A DNA stretch of 5,048 nucleotides from contig PMKW01000129.1 in NCBI GenBank assembly GCA_003157895.1, positions 10,167 to 15,214 on the forward strand, read 5' to 3'. Below are positions 1-5,048 of this stretch, piece after piece. The first letter of the stretch is position 1. Each line of letters begins with the position of its first letter. This DNA comes from Methanoregula sp. (lineage in GTDB: Archaea > Halobacteriota > Methanomicrobia > Methanomicrobiales > Methanospirillaceae). Below the pieces are notes generated by a model. That model was not told the origin of the DNA. It saw nothing but the letters and a program-made list of their open reading frames with translations, and made no database searches. Made by a program: the position numbers and the translations under genes.

Positions 1-813
1 CTCCCCATACTCGACGGGTGCATAATGGGATCCGACATGCGGGAGTCCCTTGAACCGCACGAGCCAGGAACCGTTGATCTGCGCGGCCATCCGGACCGAG
101 ACCGCATCGGGTGTCAGTTCGTCGTTGGTACCCACAACGAGCATGACATCCTTGTGGATGCCGGACAACCTGTCCCAGGACCCGTTCCACGCGAGGTTCG
201 CCAATGCTTCATTGCGGACACCTTTTGATTGCGCAGGATCGACTGCTACTGCTTCAATGATGGAGAGAAGTCTTCTGGTCTCGGGCAGGCGGATGCTGTA
301 GGCGTTGGAATCAAGCACCAGTTTTCGCACGCGTTCAGGGTGATCAATAACCAGCTGCTGGGAGACCGTGGACCCCATAGAAACCCCATACACATGCATG
401 CTGTCGTAGCCAAGAGCCGTCATCAGCCCGCCAGCGTCATCTGCATACAGGGAGATCGCTGGTGTCGCATTGTTGTTTCCGCTGTATCCCATTCCCCGGG
501 GGTCATAGATATACACATGGTATTTCGATGCCAGGATACCAATGAAGGTCTCATTCCACTCCGTATTCATGGTAGCACCGAATCCCGGGATCATCAGGAC
601 CGGTTCGCCGGATCCGAATTCACGGTATCCCAGCCTGATCCCATTGACCTGCGCGTACTGGACAGGTGTTGCGTTGATCGAAACAACCTGAAAATTCTGA
701 GTTACCTGAACCTGTGGCTGGGTAATAATACCCGGGGTACTCGTACATCCTGTTGTGGTGAGAAGGCAGAGGGTGAGGGCGATTGCCAGAGTAAAAATCA
801 GTGTCCTTTTCAT
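1..813 (-). CDS. Alpha/beta-hydrolase lipoprotein, C-terminus cut by window edge
   Basis: Reading the minus strand from the ATG at 813 gives 271 codons without a stop, running off the left edge. Residues 1-23 form a lipoprotein signal peptide: MKRT, a hydrophobic stretch, then a lipobox-like TTTGC with Cys23. A Thr/Gln/Val-rich linker follows to about residue 55. From about 56 on, the sequence follows an alpha/beta-hydrolase fold: NGIRLGYREFGSGEPVLMI, an oxyanion-loop-like PGFGATM (76-82), YDPRGMGYSG (103-112), a nucleophile elbow GVSMGS (Ser145 as nucleophile), a probable acid at Asp231 in GTNDELTP, and a probable catalytic His259 in GLPHVGSHYAP. About 20-30 C-terminal residues are probably missing. 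It is likely an exported, membrane-anchored serine hydrolase or esterase of unknown substrate. The catalytic triad assignment is inferred from motif order. It is separated from the upstream operon by 177 bases, so it probably has its own promoter. The long plus-strand frame opposite it has no recognisable family features. Confidence 0.88.
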   Translation of the reverse strand, partial: MKRTLIFTLAIALTLCLLTTTGCTSTPGIITQPQVQVTQNFQVVSINATPVQYAQVNGIRLGYREFGSGEPVLMIPGFGATMNTEWNETFIGILASKYHVYIYDPRGMGYSGNNNATPAISLYADDAGGLMTALGYDSMHVYGVSMGSTVSQQLVIDHPERVRKLVLDSNAYSIRLPETRRLLSIIEAVAVDPAQSKGVRNEALANLAWNGSWDRLSGIHKDVMLVVGTNDELTPDAVSVRMAAQINGSWLVRFKGLPHVGSHYAPVEYGE

Positions 814-880
814 AAAAAATCCCATAACCGGTTTTATGTACTGGAAATCAGATGTTCAGGTATTTGGGCTTATTCTAAAG
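814..880 (-). promoter_or_regulatory. Probable promoter region of the lipoprotein gene
   Basis: This AT-richer stretch lies directly upstream of the ATG at 813. Two weak TATA-like elements are visible on the minus strand: TTTAGAATA (878-870), which would give a leader of roughly 30 bases, and TACATAAAAC (840-831), which would place transcription start almost at the ATG and make the mRNA leaderless. There is no clear GGAGG or GGTGA ribosome site before the ATG (the bases are TTATGGGATTTTTT), which fits a leaderless or weakly initiated transcript. Neither TATA-like element has a clear purine-rich BRE, so the exact site is uncertain. Confidence 0.3.
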
Positions 881-885
881 AGAGG

Positions 886-956
886 AAAAAATTTACTGGT
901 AAGGGGAAACCCGGGCTGATAGAATCCCTGGCTGGAAGCTATGCCGGCAGCCCGGG
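886..956 (-). terminator. Inverted repeat and T-run after the TatD-like gene
   Basis: CCCGGGCTG at 910-918 and CAGCCCGGG at 948-956 form a perfect 9-base inverted repeat with a 29-base loop. A second GGCTG at 930-934 can pair with the same CAGCC (948-952), giving an alternative shorter hairpin. On the minus strand the stem is followed by TTTCCCC and, about 20 bases later, a run of six T (891-886). It lies 35 bases past the stop codon of the last operon gene and before the next promoter, where a transcript end is expected. Archaeal termination depends mainly on U-runs, so the T-run may be the active part. The distance between stem and T-run is too long for a classical intrinsic terminator. Confidence 0.35.
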
Positions 957-990
957 CGGACCTCCCCCCAGGGTAATCATGATCTCCCGG

Positions 991-1821
991 TTATTTCAGC
1001 TGCACCGTTACTCCATATAGCTTCTCAACCGTCTCGGCATGGATAAAAAAGCAGTCTTCCGGAGTCATCTGCCCGGCAGCGACGAGCTTGTTGGTATACC
1101 GTGGTACTGACTTGGGGCCGATCACCGCACCGGGCCGGGCGTTCTCGTCCATGTAATCGCTCTCCATGGTGAACCGGCGGTGTTCCCGGACCAGCCGGGG
1201 CAGGGCTTCGTGCTTTGCGATCAGCGAAGGATGCAGGGGGGTATCCGGTGAGCCGTAATGCTTCACCACCCGATCCACCGGCATATGCGCTGCCCCTGCC
1301 ATCTCCACGACGTCGGCACATGGGCCGGTCTCGGCATGAATCTGGAGCGCGCAGCTGCTTTCGGCAGCCAGCTGCAGTGCATGGGAGAGAACTTCGTTGG
1401 AAGCCGCCAGCAGCTCCGGGCTTACGTCATAATGGGGCCTGCCGCTTTTGAGGGCCACCGCTTTTCCCTCCCTTACGCAGGTGGCAGCGCAGTCAAGGCC
1501 GGCTTTCATCAGCGCGGTTGCTTCTTTGAGGGGCATCCGTTCAGTCAGCCTGCTGATCTCCGCGGGATGCACACCCAGTACCGGAAAGACCTCGATACCT
1601 GTTTCACGAATCATCTCCGCGACCCGGAGCGTTTCATCAAAGACTTTGGCATAATCTGCACCGCATGAAGGGTGCACGCCAAGCGACCACGACGGTTTGG
1701 ACACCAGAAAGAGGTGCGTCCCGCCAGCCCGTAAAAAATCCTTTGCCGCTTCAAGTCCCCTGCCGTTGACCGGGTCGATATGGATGTGGTCGTCAGTGAC
1801 GGGATATGCCGGGGATCTCAT
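991..1821 (-). CDS. TatD-related metal-dependent hydrolase (TIM barrel)
   Basis: The 276-residue product resembles the archaeal branch of TatD-like hydrolases, in the amidohydrolase superfamily. Metal-ligand motifs appear in the expected order: TDDHIHI (His12, His14), VLGVHPAEI (His85), KSGRPHY (125-131), IHAETG (His162, Glu164), VKHYGSP (His188) and MESDYMD (Asp222). In classical TatD proteins the third motif is G-E-x-G, whose Glu bridges two metals. Here the equivalent position is Lys125, so the metal site may differ or use a carboxylated lysine. The substrate is unknown. TatD family members include 3'-5' nucleases, but this branch is not shown to be one. The start is the ATG at 1821, 29 bases inside mptD, with GGTGGAG (1832-1826) upstream. 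No other nearby start keeps the DHIHI motif. It is the last gene of the rfcS-mcm-mptD operon, which suggests translational coupling to mptD. Confidence 0.88.
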   Translation of the reverse strand: MRSPAYPVTDDHIHIDPVNGRGLEAAKDFLRAGGTHLFLVSKPSWSLGVHPSCGADYAKVFDETLRVAEMIRETGIEVFPVLGVHPAEISRLTERMPLKEATALMKAGLDCAATCVREGKAVALKSGRPHYDVSPELLAASNEVLSHALQLAAESSCALQIHAETGPCADVVEMAGAAHMPVDRVVKHYGSPDTPLHPSLIAKHEALPRLVREHRRFTMESDYMDENARPGAVIGPKSVPRYTNKLVAAGQMTPEDCFFIHAETVEKLYGVTVQLK

Positions 1822-2152
1822 TACACTCCACCACGCTCATGAACGGGTATCCTTTCTCAGGCGCAAGACGGGCACGGCAGTAGGAAAACCCCACACGAGT
1901 GACAATCTCAACATCAAACATGAGTCCGGTAAGCTCGCTGTAGCCGAACCGGTTTTCCGTCATGAGGTTGCGATCCAGTTTCACGGAAATCTCTTCAACG
2001 AACGGCTGGAGGATTACGGCCTTCTCAATGGCAGCCTCCACACTGGCTGCCGACTGCCGGGAGATGGGGGTGCCCACCCACTGGTGGTAGAGCGCGCCCA
2101 GTTTTATCCCTGCCTCAAAAACTGCCTGTTCCTGGTTACTGGTCATGGGCAT
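1793..2152 (-). CDS. mptD: Archaeal dihydroneopterin aldolase MptD
   Basis: This is a small cytosolic protein of 119 residues (117 from the second Met) with the signature of the archaeal MptD family: FEAGIKLGALYHQWVGTP (12-29), AIEKAVILQPFVEEISVKLD, FGYSELTGLMFDVE and a C-terminal GYPFMSV. MptD cleaves 7,8-dihydroneopterin to 6-hydroxymethyl-7,8-dihydropterin and glycolaldehyde, an early step of methanopterin synthesis. Glu13, His23, Gln49 and Tyr102 match in order and near-identical spacing the active-site residues I recall for the Methanocaldococcus enzyme (Glu25, His35, Gln61, Tyr111); that comparison is from memory. The sequence begins ATGCCCATG, giving two possible starts (2152 or 2146). 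It lies 5 bases after mcm, and its last nine residues and stop overlap the TatD-like gene. It is unrelated in sequence to bacterial FolB. Confidence 0.9.
   Translation of the reverse strand: MPMTSNQEQAVFEAGIKLGALYHQWVGTPISRQSAASVEAAIEKAVILQPFVEEISVKLDRNLMTENRFGYSELTGLMFDVEIVTRVGFSYCRARLAPEKGYPFMSVVECNEIPGISRH
1826..1832 (-). promoter_or_regulatory. Ribosome binding site of the TatD-like gene
   Basis: GGTGGAG lies 4 bases before the ATG at 1821 (7 bases if only GGTG pairs) and inside the mptD coding sequence. It supports the 1821 start and therefore the 29-base gene overlap. Confidence 0.5.
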
Positions 2153-2155
2153 CTG

Positions 2156-2160
2156 CCTCA
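2156..2160 (-). promoter_or_regulatory. Ribosome binding site of mptD, overlapping the mcm stop
   Basis: TGAGG at 2160-2156 includes the mcm stop codon TGA. It stands 3 bases before the first ATG (2152) and 9 bases before the second (2146). The second distance is closer to normal Shine-Dalgarno spacing, so mptD translation may begin at 2146, giving 117 residues. Stop and ribosome site sharing bases suggests translational coupling of mcm and mptD. Confidence 0.5.
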
Positions 2161-4275
2161 GATCAACTGGATAATCCCGTTCTTCGGTTCCATTGCCTCG
2201 CCGTGCCGGAGGAGCATGTCGATACCTTCTTTCACTTTATCCCGCGCGAACCCTTTGCCGCTGACAGCATCAATGACCTGGTCGATACCGGCACGTCTTC
2301 CTTCCCCGCCGATATCGCGAATGGCATCCTTGATGACACGGACAATGTCCCGCTTCTCCTTCGATATGCCGGTGACGACCTTGTCGATATCAAAGGTCCC
2401 TGTCCGCGCATCGTACGCGATCTGGCGGAGGCAGGCATCGACAATATGGATGACCCGTTCGGCATCGCTCTGCAGGATAGTGTCCGACAACCGGATGCGG
2501 GCGCTGGCTTCTGCAAGGCGGACCAGGGCTTCCAGCTGGCGCGCGGTCACCGGAACCGGTTTGTTGGGTTCCGCTATTCCTCTCAGTTTCAGATAATAAT
2601 TTACCAGCGCGTCCTTTGCCTCTGAAGAAAGCATCGGGTAGCATGACCGTTTTGCATATGCAACATATTTCCGGAACAGGGTAGGTTCGATATCCGGCAT
2701 CACGGGTTTGAGCTGCTCCAGGATGTATTCATCGGTAACACCCGGGATGGGGGTTTTTTTATGCTGTTCGATAAGCTCCCCGGTTCTATGTGCCTTGAGG
2801 ATATGTTCCGCGATAGCAAGATCCCTCTTTTGTTCCGGCTGGTCGGTCATAATGAAGATGAGGTCGAACCGGGACAGGAGGGAGGGCGGCATGTTGATCT
2901 GGTCGGAGATATCGCCGAACATATCGAACCTGCCGTATTTCGGATTTGCTGCACCGAGAAGGGCACAGCGTGATTTGAGCGTTGCGGTTATGCCCGCTTT
3001 CGCTACGCTGATGGACTGCTGCTCCATAGCCTCGTGGAGGGCGGAACGGTCACCTTTCTCCATTTTGTCCATCTCATCGACTGCTGCTACTCCCATGTCG
3101 GCAAGGACCAGCGCACCGGCCTCCAGCGTCCACCGTCCTTCGCCGAACTCATCCTTGACTGCCGTTGCGGTGAGTCCTGCTGCTGTGGAGGACTGTCCAC
3201 TCGTATAGATCGCCCGTGGTGAGAGCTTGACAACGTACCGCAGCAGCTGGCTTTTTGCAATACCCGGGTCCCCGATTAAGAGGACGTGGATGTCCCCCCT
3301 CAGGTGGGTTCCGTCCGGCATCTCTTTTGCAATGCCTCCGAAGAGCTGGAGGGCGATAGCCTGCTTCACGTCCTCGCTCCCATAAATCGTGGGCGCAATT
3401 GAGTTGGTAATCATCCGGTAGATCATCGGGTCCCTGCTCAGGGTCCGAATCTCGTCCTCGGATTTCTCGTCAATTTCAACTTCCTCGAACTCTTTTTCTG
3501 CGATCTCGATGGAGTTACATTCAAGGAATATATCAAAAACGGTACTTTTTTCTCCTTTGACAATCCGCTGCATCGACCGGAGGATGCCGTTGATGATAAC
3601 CCGGTCTCCCGGGGCAACTTTTCCCGAAAGGTCATCCGTTACGTCAACATCCAGTGTCTGGGGCTGTTCGCCCCCGCGTAACCCTTCCGGTGATTCCTGG
3701 ATCCTGAGTTTCTGGGAATCAACGAATCTGGAACGTTTGGGCATCAGCTCGAGTTTCTTGAAGGAGCAGCCGTCCGTTGCGCACCCGTCGGGCTCGATGA
3801 ACTTCCCGTATTTCTGTTCCTTATAGGTAAAATGACCCCCCGGGCAGCGGAAAGCCGCATTAACGATTCGCGGCCGGACTTCGGTTGTCTTTCGCAGGAT
3901 TCCTTCAACGGACACAAACGTGTTAATGTCATCGGACCGGATATTGCGGATACCGGTTTTTCTGGGGAGGTTGGTGAACCGGATATTGATCCCCCCCGCA
4001 GGCAGTTCCTTGCCGTCTTTTGTCCTTATCAGCCGGTCATTTATAACCGCTGCCTCGACATCCTCAAGAACTGCCCCGGGGTTCACGAGGAGTTGGTCGG
4101 CCAGGGAAATCCCTTCTTTCCCGAACCGTTCGATATCCCGGTAATCGATCAGGAGCGAACGCTTGTGCGGGTATTCTCTTGAGATCTCTCCCAGTGCTTT
4201 CTTGTACCGGGTCTTGAGCAGCCGGCTCCAGTCCCGGGTTTTGTCAGCATCCTCGCGACCCTGTTCTTTTGCCAT
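2158..4275 (-). CDS. mcm: Replicative DNA helicase MCM
   Basis: The 705-residue product is a full-length archaeal minichromosome maintenance protein, the hexameric ATP-driven 3'-5' helicase that unwinds DNA at the replication fork. The N-terminal domain (about 1-265) includes a zinc-site region with Cys144, His148, Cys165 and Cys170, and a DNA-binding hairpin region near 225-257. The AAA+ core shows Walker A GDPGIAKS (335-342), Walker B VDEMDKM (399-405), the pre-sensor-1 hairpin around SISVAKAG (Lys426), sensor 1 in GAANPKYGRFD (Asn444), an arginine finger in LLSRFDLIF (Arg469) and a sensor 2 arginine in TARQLEALVRLAEA (Arg579). A winged-helix domain fills about 635-705. There is no intein. 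The gene starts 2 bases after rfcS. Walker B has Met where most MCMs have Phe (IDEFDKM), and the first zinc knuckle appears to have lost one Cys. Neither suggests loss of function. Confidence 0.97.
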   Translation of the reverse strand: MAKEQGREDADKTRDWSRLLKTRYKKALGEISREYPHKRSLLIDYRDIERFGKEGISLADQLLVNPGAVLEDVEAAVINDRLIRTKDGKELPAGGINIRFTNLPRKTGIRNIRSDDINTFVSVEGILRKTTEVRPRIVNAAFRCPGGHFTYKEQKYGKFIEPDGCATDGCSFKKLELMPKRSRFVDSQKLRIQESPEGLRGGEQPQTLDVDVTDDLSGKVAPGDRVIINGILRSMQRIVKGEKSTVFDIFLECNSIEIAEKEFEEVEIDEKSEDEIRTLSRDPMIYRMITNSIAPTIYGSEDVKQAIALQLFGGIAKEMPDGTHLRGDIHVLLIGDPGIAKSQLLRYVVKLSPRAIYTSGQSSTAAGLTATAVKDEFGEGRWTLEAGALVLADMGVAAVDEMDKMEKGDRSALHEAMEQQSISVAKAGITATLKSRCALLGAANPKYGRFDMFGDISDQINMPPSLLSRFDLIFIMTDQPEQKRDLAIAEHILKAHRTGELIEQHKKTPIPGVTDEYILEQLKPVMPDIEPTLFRKYVAYAKRSCYPMLSSEAKDALVNYYLKLRGIAEPNKPVPVTARQLEALVRLAEASARIRLSDTILQSDAERVIHIVDACLRQIAYDARTGTFDIDKVVTGISKEKRDIVRVIKDAIRDIGGEGRRAGIDQVIDAVSGKGFARDKVKEGIDMLLRHGEAMEPKNGIIQLI

Positions 4276-4277
4276 GG

Positions 4278-5048
4278 TCAGCTCTCACGTTTTTCTGATG
4301 ATTCGACAAAGCGGGCGAGCAAGGCTTCCAGCTGGATATCGCTGTTTGCCCCTTCGGACAAGCGGAAATCCGTTTCGCCGAGATGGTCGATGAGCCGGAC
4401 CTTGAGTTTCCGGTCGATATCCATCGAAAGAATCGTCCGGTAACACTGGTTTATCAGCTCGTTGGGGGCGATGCCCCGTTCATGGAGAAGGTGGGCGAGG
4501 AGAGATTCGGCACTGTCGAAGTCCCCCTTCAGCGACCGGGCCAGGAGATCATTGATCTCGTCGGGCCGCGCTGTTGAAGTGATGGCGTAGATCATCTTTT
4601 CGTCAATCACATTCCGGATGATGGCAGCACCCTGTAGGGCATTGATCGCTTTACGCATGTCCCCTTGTGCGATATAGACGATCGCATCCATCGCCCCATC
4701 GGTGACTCTCAGGTTTTCCTTGCCGGCAATGCGGCGGATCTCTTCTTTTACGGCATCTGCCCCCAGCGGCTTGAACCGGTATATCGCGCACCTGCTCTGG
4801 ATGGGATCGATGATCTTCGAGGAATAGTTGCAGGAAAGAATGAACCTGCAGGTCTGTGCATAACTCTCCATGGTCCGCCGCAGTGCAGCCTGTGCATCGG
4901 TAGTGAGGGCATCCGCCTCGTCCAAAAAGAGGATCTTGAAACTGGCCTCCCCAAGCGGCGTTGTCCGTGCGAACTGTTTGATCTGGTTGCGCACGACATC
5001 GATCCCGCGCTCATCAGAGGCATTCAGTTCCCGGAAATTCATCTGCCA
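4278..5048 (-). CDS. rfcS: Replication factor C small subunit, N-terminus outside window
   Basis: Replication factor C loads the PCNA sliding clamp onto primed DNA at the fork, and this is its small AAA+ subunit. The frame is open through the window edge for 256 codons. It begins Trp-Gln before the Met at 5042, and the sequence [19 protein letters not shown] matches the interior of RfcS, so that Met is not the start. Visible motifs, counted from the Trp, are Walker [11 protein letters not shown] (DEAD at 43-46), sensor 1 in [10 protein letters not shown] (Asn74), the SRC arginine finger in [10 protein letters not shown] (85-87) and sensor 2 in [11 protein letters not shown] (Arg132), followed by the helical C-terminal collar domain. 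The Walker A motif and roughly 60-70 N-terminal residues lie outside. The SRC motif and LNASDERG distinguish it from the large subunit. It sits 2 bases upstream of mcm, the first visible gene of the operon. Some methanogens have two small-subunit paralogs, and which one this is cannot be told here. Confidence 0.96.
   Translation of the reverse strand, partial: WQMNFRELNASDERGIDVVRNQIKQFARTTPLGEASFKILFLDEADALTTDAQAALRRTMESYAQTCRFILSCNYSSKIIDPIQSRCAIYRFKPLGADAVKEEIRRIAGKENLRVTDGAMDAIVYIAQGDMRKAINALQGAAIIRNVIDEKMIYAITSTARPDEINDLLARSLKGDFDSAESLLAHLLHERGIAPNELINQCYRTILSMDIDRKLKVRLIDHLGETDFRLSEGANSDIQLEALLARFVESSEKRES
4284..4288 (-). promoter_or_regulatory. Probable ribosome binding site of mcm inside rfcS
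   Basis: GTGAG (4288-4284) lies 8 bases before the mcm ATG at 4275, within the last codons of rfcS. The TGA stop of rfcS is only 2 bases from the mcm ATG. This supports the 4275 start and cotranslation of the two replication genes. Confidence 0.4.

Noticed and set aside
958..973. Strong GGGGGGAGGT ribosome-site-like sequence on the minus strand after the TatD-like gene
   Set aside because: No ATG, GTG or TTG at suitable spacing follows it, and no small frame with coding character could be found in the 177-base gap.
229..1020. 263-codon plus-strand open frame
   Set aside because: It lies opposite the alpha/beta-hydrolase gene, whose minus-strand frame carries clear motifs. The plus-strand product shows no recognisable family, is rich in Arg, Cys and His, and has no sensible ribosome site. 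It is a shadow frame.
1697..2596. 299-codon plus-strand open frame
   Set aside because: It runs antisense across three well-supported genes (the TatD-like gene, mptD and the end of mcm). The low-complexity Ser/Arg-rich product is typical of frames opposite GC-rich coding sequence.
2708..3208. 166-codon plus-strand open frame
   Set aside because: It is entirely antisense to the MCM AAA+ core, with Ser/Ala/Arg-rich composition and no family features.
5040..5042. Met codon as a start for rfcS
   Set aside because: The frame continues upstream as Trp-Gln and the context matches the interior of RfcS. The Walker A region must lie further upstream, outside the window.
2158..5048. Possible inteins in RfcS and MCM, which are frequent intein hosts in archaea
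   Set aside because: The Walker A site of MCM and the Walker B and sensor motifs of both proteins are uninterrupted, and protein lengths are normal. The RfcS Walker A is outside the window and cannot be judged.
1..5048. tRNA, rRNA, CRISPR, insertion sequence or phage remnants
   Set aside because: Nearly all of the window is dense coding sequence of chromosomal core genes. No repeat arrays, transposase motifs or cloverleaf-like segments were seen in the only gap.

Overview
The window reads as a chromosomal segment from a methanogenic archaeon, most likely of the Methanomicrobiales (Methanoregula- or Methanosphaerula-like). The evidence is an archaeal MCM helicase, an archaeal replication factor C small subunit, a homolog of the archaeal dihydroneopterin aldolase MptD used for methanopterin synthesis, and moderately GC-rich DNA. 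The genus is an inference from overall impression, not from a search.

All five supported genes lie on the minus strand, so the transcription order runs from high to low coordinates. From right to left they are: the C-terminal three quarters or so of rfcS (4278-5048, cut by the window edge), mcm (2158-4275), mptD (1793-2152), a TatD-related metal-dependent hydrolase (991-1821), a 177-base intergenic gap with an inverted repeat and a T-run (814-990), and an alpha/beta-hydrolase lipoprotein (1-813, cut at its C-terminus by the left edge).

The first four genes are packed as one operon. The gaps are 2 and 5 bases, followed by a 29-base overlap, and Shine-Dalgarno-like sequences sit inside the end of each preceding gene. 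The operon therefore joins the replication fork (clamp loader and helicase) to a pterin cofactor enzyme and an uncharacterised hydrolase. The hydrolase gene carries a lysine where TatD enzymes normally have a metal-bridging glutamate. Its position next to mptD makes it a speculative candidate for a role in pterin metabolism.

The lipoprotein hydrolase lies after the intergenic gap and is probably transcribed separately. Its product should be exported and anchored to the outer face of the membrane. I saw no RNA genes, insertion sequences, CRISPR arrays, inteins or attachment sites. Most of the window is ordinary core archaeal chromosome, and I found no convincing new defence or mobile system.
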